Below, piece after piece: positions 8,468 to 16,155 of a stretch of 23,829 nucleotides of DNA. A program made the translations under genes and the position numbers. The stretch's first letter is position 1; each line of letters begins with the position of its first letter. A model generated the notes under the pieces. That model was not told the DNA's origin and made no database searches. It saw nothing but the letters and a program-made list of their open reading frames with translations. Origin of the DNA: SFLA01 sp964485815 (GTDB taxonomy: Bacteria; Bacillota; Clostridia; Oscillospirales; CAG-382); assembly GCA_964485815.1 (NCBI GenBank), contig CAZAJX010000029.1, positions 1 through 23,829 of the forward strand, written 5' to 3'.

Positions 8468-8719
8468 CTGTTTTTCCGCAAGATATTTCCGTCTGGTGGC
8501 ATCCCCTCCCCGTATATGACGTTCAAGGCGGTTTTTCTCCAGCACCTTGCTTACGTCGGCGTACAAGGACGGGTCGCTTTTTTTAAGCCGTACGCTTACG
8601 TCCTTGTGCACCGTGCTTTTGCTTATTCCGTATTTTGCCGCCGCGGCGCGCACAGTGCATCCTGTTTCAAGTATGTATTCCCCCAAACGGCAGGCACGGC
8701 AAAAAATATCGTTATCCAT
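8447..8719 (-). CDS. spoIIID: Sporulation transcription regulator SpoIIID
   Basis: This small mother-cell DNA-binding protein modulates sigma E-dependent genes and helps switch to sigma K. It has 90 residues, close to the 93 of Bacillus subtilis SpoIIID. Residues 20-45 form the helix-turn-helix (VRAAAAKYGISKSTVHKDVS). The diagnostic C-terminal part is LEKNRLERHIRGGDATRRKY, with the basic HIRGG segment. The ATG has an AGAGG ribosome site 8 bases upstream. A CATATAGT sequence at 8746-8753 on the minus strand fits a sigma E-type -10 (CATAnnnT), but I see no convincing -35. No terminator separates it from the sugar kinase. It is direct evidence that the organism carries an endospore programme. 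Confidence 0.94.
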   Translation of the reverse strand: MDNDIFCRACRLGEYILETGCTVRAAAAKYGISKSTVHKDVSVRLKKSDPSLYADVSKVLEKNRLERHIRGGDATRRKYLAEKQLTKSRS

Positions 8720-8792
8720 AAAGGAGTCCTCTTTTCTTTTTTTACACTATATGTTTTTAAAAAGAAAAAAAGTACCTGAGGATATTAAGGTC

Positions 8793-8820
8793 TTGAAAAA
8801 ACGAAAATTTATGTTATACT
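8793..8820 (+). promoter_or_regulatory. SigA-type promoter of galE
   Basis: TTGAAA, a 16-base spacer and TATACT are followed about 10 bases later by AGGAGA and the galE ATG. Confidence 0.65.
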
Positions 8821-8843
8821 ACCCTTATAGGAGATGATAAATT

Positions 8844-9833
8844 ATGGCAATTTTAGTTACGGGCGGATGCGGATATATCGGCTCACACACAGTTGTGGAG
8901 CTTATAAACAACGGCTACGATACCGTTATCGTGGATAATTTGTATAATTCCGATATAAGCGCTTTGGATAATATTGAAAAAATTACGGGAGTAAAGCCTG
9001 TATTTTACCAATGTGATATCCGTGATAAAGACGGGCTTGACAAGATATTTACCGAAAACAAGATAGAGGCGGTTATACACTTTGCAGGGCTTAAGGCTGT
9101 GGGAGAATCCGTGGCAAAGCCTCTTATGTACTACGAAAACAACGTGGGCGGAACGGTTACGCTGGTACAGTCCATGCTGGAGCACGGTGTTAAAAAGATA
9201 GTGTTCTCTTCCTCCGCCACGGTTTACGGCGATCCCGACAGAGTGCCCATAACCGAGGATTGCTCCCTGCACCCCACAAATCCTTACGGAAACACAAAAT
9301 ATATGGTGGAGCTTATTCTGCGGGACGTATGCGTTTCCGACCCCGAGTTTTCCGCAACGCTTCTAAGATATTTTAACCCCATCGGCGCACACGAAAGCGG
9401 GTTGATCGGCGAAAAGCCCAACGGTATTCCCAACAACCTTATGCCCCGCATTATCCGCGTGGCAAAGGGAGAGGCAGAGGCTATTACCGTATTCGGCAAG
9501 GACTACCCCACCCCTGACGGAACGGGTGTAAGAGATTACATACACGTTGTTGACCTTGCGGAGGGACACATAAAAGCGCTCCGCGCCGCAAAAGCAGGTG
9601 CGAAAGAATATAACCTTGGTACGGGAACGGGATATTCGGTGCTGGATATTATAAACGCATTTGAAAAGGCAAGCGGAATTAAGATAAAAACTCTTGATTG
9701 CCCCCGCCGTCCCGGTGATATTGCGACCTGCTATTCCGACCCTACGGCAGCAGAAAAGGAGCTTGGCTGGAAGGCGACAAAAAATCTTGAGGAAATGTGC
9801 GTTTCTTCTTGGAATTTTGCAAAAGATAAATAA
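8844..9833 (+). CDS. galE: UDP-glucose 4-epimerase GalE
   Basis: This cytoplasmic short-chain dehydrogenase-type epimerase interconverts UDP-glucose and UDP-galactose for the Leloir pathway and for cell-surface glycans. It has 329 residues, the standard size. The NAD-binding GGCGYIGSH motif is at 7-15. The catalytic Ser lies in SSSATVYG (122-129, S124), followed by the Tyr-Lys pair in YGNTK (Y148, K152). Substrate-loop motifs RYFNPIGAHESG, DGTGVRDYIHV and the C-terminal RRPGD segment are all typical of GalE. AGGAGA precedes the ATG by 9 bases. The gene stands alone between its promoter and a bidirectional terminator, with no other Leloir genes in view. Confidence 0.95.
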   Translation: MAILVTGGCGYIGSHTVVELINNGYDTVIVDNLYNSDISALDNIEKITGVKPVFYQCDIRDKDGLDKIFTENKIEAVIHFAGLKAVGESVAKPLMYYENNVGGTVTLVQSMLEHGVKKIVFSSSATVYGDPDRVPITEDCSLHPTNPYGNTKYMVELILRDVCVSDPEFSATLLRYFNPIGAHESGLIGEKPNGIPNNLMPRIIRVAKGEAEAITVFGKDYPTPDGTGVRDYIHVVDLAEGHIKALRAAKAGAKEYNLGTGTGYSVLDIINAFEKASGIKIKTLDCPRRPGDIATCYSDPTAAEKELGWKATKNLEEMCVSSWNFAKDK

Positions 9834-9838
9834 GATTA

Positions 9839-9866
9839 AAAGCGTGAGAAAAATATCTCACGCTTT
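9839..9866. terminator. Bidirectional terminator of galE and the TIM-barrel gene
   Basis: A perfect 11-bp stem (9839-9849 with 9856-9866) is followed by T-rich sequence on both exits. Its right arm overlaps the last codons of the convergent gene. Confidence 0.8.
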
Positions 9867-10670
9867 GTTTATTTCAAGTAGTTTTTTATGGTTATTCACG
9901 TAGTCTGCGGGGGTTAAGGGCACTTCACGGGTGATATTTGCGGCGGTACGGGGGACTTCGTACATAAACACGCCGTTATAGCCGATATCGTTTAGTCCCT
10001 GCATCAGTTCCGCCCAGTCTATCTTTCCCTCAAGAGGAAGCCAATGGCGCTCGTTAATAAAATCGTAATCCGAAATATGTACCGTGGCGATCTTTTCGCC
10101 CAAAGCCTTTAAAAATTCGGCGTGGGGCTCAAAAAGAAGATGGTTTACGTCAAAGCACACGCGAAGATCGGGATGGGCGGAAACAAGCTCCGAAAGCTCC
10201 GATGAGCAGTTGCCCAGACAAGTACGGGGAAGATCCTCCACTGCCAGAACTATTCCGCTTTCCTTTGCAGTTTCGGCAAGCGAAAACAGGCTTTCCTTGG
10301 CGTATTCTATAGCAGCGGGACGGTCTTCAGCAGATATAGGCTCGCCCGAGGGATGGACCACAGCGTGCTTAAAGCCGTGGGATGCGGCTCTTTTTATAAG
10401 CACGGACAAGCGTTCCACCGTGTTTTTACGCACATCCGCATCAAGGGAAGCAGGATCGATAACCTCAAAGGGATAAAAGGGCAGATGGAAAGACCAGGTA
10501 TCAACACCCTCTTCTTTCGCGGATTTTGTTATATCGCCCAGATCTATAATATCGTGGTGGTTAAGCTGGACGCTTAATTCAAAGGCTGTAACTCCCGCTT
10601 TGCGGTATTCGCGGAAGGTTTCTCTGTTTAAATAATCAAAGGATGTGGATATGCCGACTGCACGTTTCAT
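9858..10670 (-). CDS. Sugar-phosphate isomerase/epimerase-like TIM-barrel protein
   Basis: This 270-residue cytoplasmic protein belongs to the AP-endonuclease-2/xylose-isomerase-like TIM-barrel superfamily. Likely metal ligands sit at strand ends: E145 (VEDLP), D174 and H177 (FDVNH), H198 (VHISDYD) and E238 (YEVP). H62, H106 and H209 are further pocket residues. Such enzymes epimerise or isomerise keto-sugars, inositol intermediates or sugar acids. The substrate cannot be read from the sequence and no pathway partner adjoins. The ATG at 10670 has an AGGCGG-like site, and a promoter with a perfect TATAAT lies upstream. It is transcribed toward galE and shares its terminator. Confidence 0.8.
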   Translation of the reverse strand: MKRAVGISTSFDYLNRETFREYRKAGVTAFELSVQLNHHDIIDLGDITKSAKEEGVDTWSFHLPFYPFEVIDPASLDADVRKNTVERLSVLIKRAASHGFKHAVVHPSGEPISAEDRPAAIEYAKESLFSLAETAKESGIVLAVEDLPRTCLGNCSSELSELVSAHPDLRVCFDVNHLLFEPHAEFLKALGEKIATVHISDYDFINERHWLPLEGKIDWAELMQGLNDIGYNGVFMYEVPRTAANITREVPLTPADYVNNHKKLLEINKA

Positions 10671-10702
10671 ATACTTACCGCCTTGTTTTTATTTACGGTT
10701 AC

Positions 10703-10730
10703 ATTATACCACTTTGCTTGAAAAACGCAA
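10703..10730 (-). promoter_or_regulatory. Promoter of the TIM-barrel gene
   Basis: On the minus strand TTGCGT, a 16-base spacer and TATAAT lie about 33 bases before the ATG. Confidence 0.6.
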
Positions 10731-10758
10731 CACGCCAAAGAAAAATACAAAAATTTTA

Positions 10759-10787
10759 TTGACATAAACGGTTTGGTGTGATAAAAT
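10759..10787 (+). promoter_or_regulatory. SigA-type promoter of scfA
   Basis: TTGACA, a 17-base spacer and TAAAAT form a near-consensus promoter, followed by the AGGAGG ribosome site of scfA at 10813-10818. This suggests high, vegetative expression of the peptide. Confidence 0.85.
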
Positions 10788-10827
10788 CTGTAAGTGTAAA
10801 TAGTTATATTTCAGGAGGAGCTTTAAA

Positions 10828-10974
10828 ATGAGCAGAATCAAGACTATCGAAACCAAGAATATTACCGAAACCGTTAAGAACGGCGGTTGCGGAGAATGCC
10901 AGACTTCTTGCCAGTCCGCTTGCAAAACTTCTTGCGGCGTTGCTAACCAGAAGTGCGAAAACACCAAGAAATAA
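10828..10974 (+). CDS. scfA: SCIFF ranthipeptide precursor (six cysteines in forty-five)
   Basis: This 48-residue peptide precursor has exactly six cysteines (C21, C24, C28, C32, C36, C43), the signature of SCIFF, a ribosomal peptide nearly universal in Clostridia. The leader (1-20) is basic and contains the TIETKNITE stretch. In the core, threonine and serine residues precede several cysteines (TSC, KTSC). In characterised systems the radical SAM maturase links Cys sulfur to a neighbouring Thr to form thioethers. AGGAGG lies 9 bases before the ATG. The maturase gene follows 75 bases later. A role of ranthipeptides in cell-density-dependent regulation has been proposed in Clostridium, but nothing in this sequence shows the function here. 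Confidence 0.95.
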   Translation: MSRIKTIETKNITETVKNGGCGECQTSCQSACKTSCGVANQKCENTKK

Positions 10975-10992
10975 GTTTTTAAATGTTTTCAT

Positions 10993-11018
10993 AAACGCTG
11001 CCTACAAGGGCAGCGTTT
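10993..11018 (+). terminator. Hairpin between scfA and scfB, probable partial terminator
   Basis: A perfect 10-bp GC-rich stem (10993-11002 with 11009-11018) closes a 6-base loop. It is followed by GTGTTGT rather than a real T-run, so termination should be incomplete. It could keep the precursor in excess over the maturase or stabilise the scfA message. Confidence 0.6.
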
Positions 11019-11049
11019 GTGTTGTATAAATCTAACGGAGAAATATATT

Positions 11050-12417
11050 ATGGTACATCAATATAAACTCAACGGATACAACATAGTGCTTGACACCTGC
11101 AGCGGCTCCGTACATACCGTGGATGACGTGGCGTACGATATTATTGCGGCATACAAGAACAGCTCCGAGGAAGAGATAATAAAAAGCATAACCGCAAAAT
11201 ACGCTGATATTACCGAAAATGACGTTACGGAATGTCTTGGGGATATAAAATATCTGGAAGAAGCGGGAAAGCTGTTTTCCGAGGACAAATACGAAAAACT
11301 TGCTTACGAATACAAAAACAACACAAACGTTATAAAGGCGTTGTGTCTTCACGTTGCCCACACCTGCAATCTGAACTGCTCTTATTGCTTTGCAAGCCAG
11401 GGTAAATACCAAGGCGACAGAGCGCTTATGTCCTTTGAGGTGGGCAAGCAAGCCTTTGATTTTCTTATTGCCAATTCCGGCACGAGAAGAAATCTTGAAG
11501 TAGACTTTTTCGGCGGCGAGCCCTTGATGAACTGGGACGTGGTAAAGCAGCTTGTGGCATACGCAAGAAGCGTGGAAAAGGAAAAAGGAAAGAATTTCCG
11601 CTTTACCCTTACTACCAACGGCGTGCTTATTGACGATGAGATCATAGAATTTCTTAACAAGGAAATGAGCAACGTGGTACTCAGCCTTGACGGCCGCAAG
11701 GAAGTGCACGATAAGTTCCGTGTGGACTACGCAGGCAACGGAAGCTATGAAAAGATCGTTCCCCTGTTCAAGCGTCTTGTGGAAAGCAGAAACGGCAAGG
11801 ATTATTATATGCGGGGTACGTTTACTCACAATAACGTTGATTTTACCAAGGATATTTTCCATATGGCAGATCTCGGCTTCAACGAGCTGAGTATGGAGCC
11901 CGTAGTTTGCTCACCCGATGATCCCTGCGCGCTTACCGAAGAGGATCTTCCCAAGGTAAAAGAGCAATACGAGATACTTGCAAAAGAAATGATAAAGCGC
12001 AAAAAGGAAGGCAGACCCTTTACCTTCTACCACTATATGCTGGACCTTAAAAACGGACCCTGCATATACAAGCGCATTACCGGCTGCGGAAGCGGCACCG
12101 AATATATGGCTGTTACCCCTTGGGGCGAGCTGTTCCCCTGCCACCAGTTTGTAGGCGATGAAAAATACAGTCTGGGCGATATATGGAACGGTGTGAAAAA
12201 CACCGAGGTGCAGGACAAATTCAGAAAGTGCAACGCTTACGCCCGCGAGGGATGTAAGGATTGCTGGGCGAAGCTTTATTGCTCCGGCGGATGTGCGGCA
12301 AACGCATACCACGCAACGGGAGATATTAACGGTATATACGAATACGGATGCGAGCTGTTCAAGAAGCGTATTGAATGCGCGGTTATGATGCAGGCAGCCG
12401 AATCCGAAGAAAATTAA
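11050..12417 (+). CDS. scfB: SCIFF maturase, radical SAM/SPASM thioether-forming enzyme
   Basis: This cytoplasmic radical SAM enzyme installs thioether crosslinks on ScfA. Of the 455 residues, 1-90 form the peptide-recognition (RRE-like) region. The radical SAM motif CNLNCSYC gives C106, C110 and C113, and the SAM-binding GGEP is at 155-158. The SPASM region carries auxiliary cluster ligands among C338, C346, C364, C394, C402, C405, C411, C415 and C434, in the typical spacing GC(KDC)..YCSGGC. I chose the ATG at 11050 because an ACGGAG site lies 9 bases upstream and the in-frame codon at 11017 falls within the hairpin. It lies 75 bases after scfA and 4 bases before the decarboxylase gene, which is probably cotranscribed. 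Confidence 0.95.
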   Translation: MVHQYKLNGYNIVLDTCSGSVHTVDDVAYDIIAAYKNSSEEEIIKSITAKYADITENDVTECLGDIKYLEEAGKLFSEDKYEKLAYEYKNNTNVIKALCLHVAHTCNLNCSYCFASQGKYQGDRALMSFEVGKQAFDFLIANSGTRRNLEVDFFGGEPLMNWDVVKQLVAYARSVEKEKGKNFRFTLTTNGVLIDDEIIEFLNKEMSNVVLSLDGRKEVHDKFRVDYAGNGSYEKIVPLFKRLVESRNGKDYYMRGTFTHNNVDFTKDIFHMADLGFNELSMEPVVCSPDDPCALTEEDLPKVKEQYEILAKEMIKRKKEGRPFTFYHYMLDLKNGPCIYKRITGCGSGTEYMAVTPWGELFPCHQFVGDEKYSLGDIWNGVKNTEVQDKFRKCNAYAREGCKDCWAKLYCSGGCAANAYHATGDINGIYEYGCELFKKRIECAVMMQAAESEEN

Positions 12418-12421
12418 ATAT

Positions 12422-13735
12422 ATGAAAACACCTATTTCGGATTTTATAAAGGAATACGAAAGCAAAAACAGTATCCGTTTTCATATGCCGGGACACAAGG
12501 GGAAAAAGTACGGCGGCGATATTACCGAAATTCACGGAGCGGACGTGCTGTATTCCTCAAAGGGAATAATTCTTGAAAGCGAAAAAAACGCCGCGGATCT
12601 GTTCGGTGCATATCGCACCTTTTATTCCGCCGAAGGCTCTACCCTTGCCATAAAAGCTATGCTTGCTCTGGTTACCGAAGGAAAAAAGGAAAAGCACATT
12701 CTTGCGGGAAGAAACGCACACAAGGCGTTTATATACGGCTGTGCGCTACTTGACATAATTCCCGAGTGGATATACCCGGATGAATTTTATGATCTTTGCA
12801 CCTGTGAAATAACCCCGAAAAGCGTGGAAAACGCTTTGAAGAACTGCAAAACGCTCCCCTGCGCGGTTTACATAACTTCTCCCGATTATCTGGGTGTGCA
12901 AACGGATATTTCGGGAACAAGCGCAGTTTGCGATGCATACGGAGTGCCCCTGTTGGTGGACAACGCTCACGGCGCATACACCGCGTTTCTGGAAGAAAGC
13001 GAGCATCCTTTGCATCTGGGCGCGGATATGTGCTGTGATTCCGCTCACAAGACTCTGCCTGTGCTGACGGGAGGAGCATATCTCCACATAAGCGAAAAAG
13101 GAAAACGGTTTGCGGATGGCGGAGAAAGCGCGCTTTCTTTATTTGCTTCCACCAGTCCTTCTTATCTTATACTGTCTTCCCTTGACGAATGTAACGCTTA
13201 TCTTGATACGGATTACCGCAAGGAATTGAAAGACACGGTAACGCTTGTTGAAAAGGCGAAAAGTGAGCTTTTGAATGCGGGATACCGTATTATAGGCACG
13301 GAGAAAACGAAAATAACCCTCTCTGCCGCGGAATACGGTTATACGGGCTTTGAAATTGAAGAGATGTTGCGGGAAAAGGGAATTTACTGTGAATACGCAG
13401 ACCAAAAGCACATTGTATTTATGGTAACTCCTCAAAATACAAAAGAGGATTTGGAACGCCTTGTTTCCGTTTTGAACTCGATAAAAAAAGCCAAACCGAT
13501 AAAGGCAGAAGCAATATCCCCTGTTATTCCAAGGGTTGTAATGACGCCCCGCAAAGCGATGCTCGGGAAAAAGGAAAGAGTAAAAACAAAGGACGCATTA
13601 CACCGTGTATGTGCCTCCCCCACCGTTTCCTGCCCGCCTGCAATTCCTATTGTAATAAGCGGCGAGGAGATAGACGAAGATGCCGTAAAGCTGTTTGAAT
13701 ATTACGGAATTACGGAAATCGAAACAGTTAAATAA
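12422..13735 (+). CDS. PLP-dependent Orn/Lys/Arg-type decarboxylase
   Basis: This fold-type I PLP enzyme is of the bacterial ornithine/lysine/arginine decarboxylase group that includes YaaO and SpeA. The N-terminal MPGHKG signature is at 22-27. The cofactor segment DNAHGAY (180-186) supplies D180 and H183, and the Schiff-base lysine is K210 in DSAHKTLPVLTGG. At 437 residues it is somewhat shorter than the roughly 480 usual for YaaO-type proteins, through a compact C-terminal domain. It should make a polyamine precursor such as agmatine, cadaverine or putrescine, but the substrate cannot be fixed from the sequence. The start is 4 bases after scfB with only a weak ribosome site (GAAGAAAA), which suggests translational coupling to the maturase. 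Confidence 0.87.
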   Translation: MKTPISDFIKEYESKNSIRFHMPGHKGKKYGGDITEIHGADVLYSSKGIILESEKNAADLFGAYRTFYSAEGSTLAIKAMLALVTEGKKEKHILAGRNAHKAFIYGCALLDIIPEWIYPDEFYDLCTCEITPKSVENALKNCKTLPCAVYITSPDYLGVQTDISGTSAVCDAYGVPLLVDNAHGAYTAFLEESEHPLHLGADMCCDSAHKTLPVLTGGAYLHISEKGKRFADGGESALSLFASTSPSYLILSSLDECNAYLDTDYRKELKDTVTLVEKAKSELLNAGYRIIGTEKTKITLSAAEYGYTGFEIEEMLREKGIYCEYADQKHIVFMVTPQNTKEDLERLVSVLNSIKKAKPIKAEAISPVIPRVVMTPRKAMLGKKERVKTKDALHRVCASPTVSCPPAIPIVISGEEIDEDAVKLFEYYGITEIETVK

Positions 13736-13740
13736 AACGC

Positions 13741-13779
13741 AATCACCCCAATAAGACGCAGGTGCTTCTTGGGGTGATT
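13741..13779. terminator. Bidirectional terminator between convergent operons
   Basis: An 11-bp stem (13741-13751 with 13769-13779) closes a 17-base loop. TATATTTTTA follows on the plus strand and GCGTTTTATT on the minus strand. It ends the scf operon and the two-component operon. Confidence 0.8.
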
Positions 13780-13789
13780 TATATTTTTA

Positions 13790-14194
13790 TTATTTCATAA
13801 GCTCGTCTGTAAGACGGAGTATCTCGGGAGCAATCTTTTCACGCTCTTTTTTCAGTATACTGTTATAAAGGGGATATGCAAGACTTACCAGAATGATACC
13901 GACAATTCCCACTATAATTCCCGTGGTCATAGCAATATTTGCCGACATACCAAAAAGCTCGCCCATCTCAACTGTCATTGCCAGACTCATACCAAAACCC
14001 AAAACCAATGCACCGATAATGCCGAAAACAAGAGATACCGCAGAGGCTTTTTGTGTAACGCTCGCATCCAGACGGCGGAGGCGCTCCATTTTATCTTCCG
14101 TTTCTTCGGGCGCGCCGTATTTTTTTCTTATTGCCTTTATTTCATCCTGCTCCTTTGCAGAATAAGTAAGCTTAAACGTTTCGTTATTTTCCAT
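13790..14194 (-). CDS. Small two-TM membrane protein, paralogue of the one at 17226
   Basis: This 134-residue protein has a charged cytoplasmic N-tail (1-48), TM1 (about 51-73), TM2 (about 87-109) and a basic C-tail. It shares with the 121-residue protein at 17226-17591 the pattern G.GMSL.MT in TM1, G(I)IxGxVG in TM2, and YP.Y.SIL...R.K followed by L..(E/K)LMK at the end. I recall relatives in databases labelled 'dihydropteridine reductase', but nothing here looks enzymatic and that name is doubtful. It overlaps the upstream membrane gene by 11 bases, has a GAGGA site, and is the last gene of the regulator-kinase operon. The function is unknown, perhaps linked to the kinase or the 8-TM protein. 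Confidence 0.75.
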   Translation of the reverse strand: MENNETFKLTYSAKEQDEIKAIRKKYGAPEETEDKMERLRRLDASVTQKASAVSLVFGIIGALVLGFGMSLAMTVEMGELFGMSANIAMTTGIIVGIVGIILVSLAYPLYNSILKKEREKIAPEILRLTDELMK

Positions 14195-15080
14195 TAAAAT
14201 TCCTCACTGTTTTTAATGCTTTTAATTTTTTACTGCTTTGAACGATCATATAAACCGCCATTACAATGATAAAGACGGATACTATTCCCCCTGTCGCTCC
14301 CAGCATTATTCTCCGGGCGGTAAGATTCATTGTTCCGTCACCGAAGGTTGTCAGCATCGTGGATTCAAGTGTAAGCATTGAAACACACGCCGCCGCAAGG
14401 CTGATCGCCTTTGCCGCCGAATAAACGGGGCTGTTATATTTGCGGTATTTTACTATATTGATGATCGCCATAGTAAAGGTAGTAAAGGTGTATGCCGCCA
14501 ACGCAATGGTGGTGACTTCGTGATGGTTAAAGGTTCTGTTCCAATATACCATAAAGAAGATTATGAGCGCAAGCGCCAGATTCATAAGCAAAAATATCCA
14601 TCCGCAGGCGCGGTATTTCACAAGCTCATCCTTCATTCTTTCGCCCGGTGCGTGCCTGCGCGTATGGCGCACAAGGAAAAAGCGCATAGCCGCAAGGGCT
14701 ATATAATAACCCGCCAAGGAATAAAACCAAAAGGAACGGTGCCAAAAGCCAAGTCCTAACTGAAAAGCCGCATAGGCGGTGTTCCAGATGAGAGAGCCGT
14801 AAAGAGATACGTTCACTCTCAGCCGTGTATCGCTAAGCCATCTGCGGGCATATTTGTTTCCTGCTTTGAAATCCTTAAAAAATCGGATGATGCGAGGTGT
14901 TTTCAGGCACCAGACCGTAAGTGTATAAAACGCAAGCACATATGAAATTACGGATATTACCGATTTTGTTCCCAAAAACACCATTGAATATACGAGAAAG
15001 ACCGTGGCAACGGGAAGCAGGATCATCATTACGGCGATATGTGGAAACAGCAAAGCCTTACAGATCTTTTTAAAGCTCAT
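14184..15080 (-). CDS. Eight-TM conserved membrane protein, unknown function
   Basis: This 298-residue integral membrane protein has about eight hydrophobic segments (roughly 14-36, 38-58, 92-112, 117-138, 160-180, 190-212, 222-242, 260-285). A basic loop (59-90) contains RRWLSDTRLRVN, and another (139-158) contains RHTRRHAPGERM. I recognise no transporter signature, and it resembles uncharacterised clostridial membrane proteins. The ATG lies 1 base after the kinase stop, with an AGGACGG site inside the kinase gene, and the 3' end overlaps the small 2-TM gene. This tight packing with a two-component pair suggests a sensor accessory, target or effector (inference). Confidence 0.78.
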   Translation of the reverse strand: MSFKKICKALLFPHIAVMMILLPVATVFLVYSMVFLGTKSVISVISYVLAFYTLTVWCLKTPRIIRFFKDFKAGNKYARRWLSDTRLRVNVSLYGSLIWNTAYAAFQLGLGFWHRSFWFYSLAGYYIALAAMRFFLVRHTRRHAPGERMKDELVKYRACGWIFLLMNLALALIIFFMVYWNRTFNHHEVTTIALAAYTFTTFTMAIINIVKYRKYNSPVYSAAKAISLAAACVSMLTLESTMLTTFGDGTMNLTARRIMLGATGGIVSVFIIVMAVYMIVQSSKKLKALKTVRNFNGK

Positions 15081-15081
15081 A

Positions 15082-16155
15082 TCAGCACCGTCCTATTTTT
15101 ACGGTAAAGGTACTGCCGACACCCAAAGCGCTTTCCACGCCGATCTCGCCTTGCATAATATCCACTACCCGCTTTACCAAAGCAAGTCCCAAGCCGTTTC
15201 CCTGCGCGGAATGAGAAGTATCGCCCTGATAGAATTTTTCGAAAATATGGGCACCCACGTCTTTGCTCATACCGCAGCCCGTGTCCTTTACCTGAACGAT
15301 AGCGTGGTGCTCGGTGGCGGTAAGGGTAACACTTACCGTACCGCCCGATTCGGTAAATTTAAAGGCATTGGAAAAGAGGTTGTTCCACACAAGACTTAAA
15401 AGCTCTTCGTCTGCTTTAACCTTTATTCCCTCGGCGATATCGGTATCTATTTCGATCCCTGCTTTTTCCCACACGCTTTCAAACTGCAAAAGGCATTCGC
15501 AAAGCTGTTCGCCCAAATCGAATTCGGCTGTTTTGGGATATATCTGCTGATTTTCCAGACGGTTGAGCTTTAAAATGTTTGTCATCATTTCTGCCATGCG
15601 GCGGGAACCGTCGGTTACGCCCTTGGCGTATTCCATACGCTTTTCCTCGGAAAGACCTTCTGCCTGCAAAAGAGTACCGTAATTCTGCATAACGGCAAGC
15701 GGAGTCTTCATTTCGTGAGATACGTTGGCAATAAAATCCGTGCGCAGAGTTTCCACGCCCGAAAGTTCCTCTGCCATTTTGTTAAAGCAATCTATTACCT
15801 GATTAAAGGTTTCGTCCGCGCCGAATTTACTTTGGGGCTTTACACGGACAGAAAAATCCCCCCGCACGATCTTTTCCGCCGCATCGGTGATACGCTTTAC
15901 GGGACGTTCCACCGTAAGTTTTCTGCGGACGGAATCAATCACAGTAAATATAAGACTTAAAAGTGCTACATTCCAGAAGGTAAGCTTTGCGGCGGCACTG
16001 ATATTGGCGTTCGTAAGGGTTATTCCCAGACTATCTCGCAAGGTGGAAACGAACAGCATGGTACAGCAGGTGATAACAAACGCAACGAGTATAAAAAAGA
16101 TAAAATAATGATTAAGCCATTTCAGTACGCTTTTTATGCAGGCGCATTTTTTCAT
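15082..16155 (-). CDS. Sensor histidine kinase paired with an OmpR-type regulator
   Basis: This 357-residue membrane kinase has TM1 (about 17-39), a short outer loop of about 16 residues, TM2 (about 56-75), HAMP (76-128), HisKA with H147 in VSHEMKTP, and HATPase_c with an N-box (WNNLFSNAFKF, 257-267), DTGCGM (291-296) and GNGLGL (319-324). The loop between the helices is too small for a folded sensor domain, so it probably senses within the membrane or through a partner such as the 8-TM protein, like the intramembrane-sensing kinases of Firmicutes. Its ATG overlaps the regulator stop (ATGA), which shows translational coupling. Confidence 0.93.
   Translation of the reverse strand: MKKCACIKSVLKWLNHYFIFFILVAFVITCCTMLFVSTLRDSLGITLTNANISAAAKLTFWNVALLSLIFTVIDSVRRKLTVERPVKRITDAAEKIVRGDFSVRVKPQSKFGADETFNQVIDCFNKMAEELSGVETLRTDFIANVSHEMKTPLAVMQNYGTLLQAEGLSEEKRMEYAKGVTDGSRRMAEMMTNILKLNRLENQQIYPKTAEFDLGEQLCECLLQFESVWEKAGIEIDTDIAEGIKVKADEELLSLVWNNLFSNAFKFTESGGTVSVTLTATEHHAIVQVKDTGCGMSKDVGAHIFEKFYQGDTSHSAQGNGLGLALVKRVVDIMQGEIGVESALGVGSTFTVKIGRC

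Noticed and set aside
8746..8753. Sigma E promoter for spoIIID
   Set aside because: The CATATAGT -10 fits, but no matching -35 lies at the right distance in the poly-T stretch upstream, so I do not list it as a promoter.
11032..11862. 276-codon open frame on the minus strand
   Set aside because: It is antisense to scfB and overlaps the radical SAM core. It has no coherent protein features.
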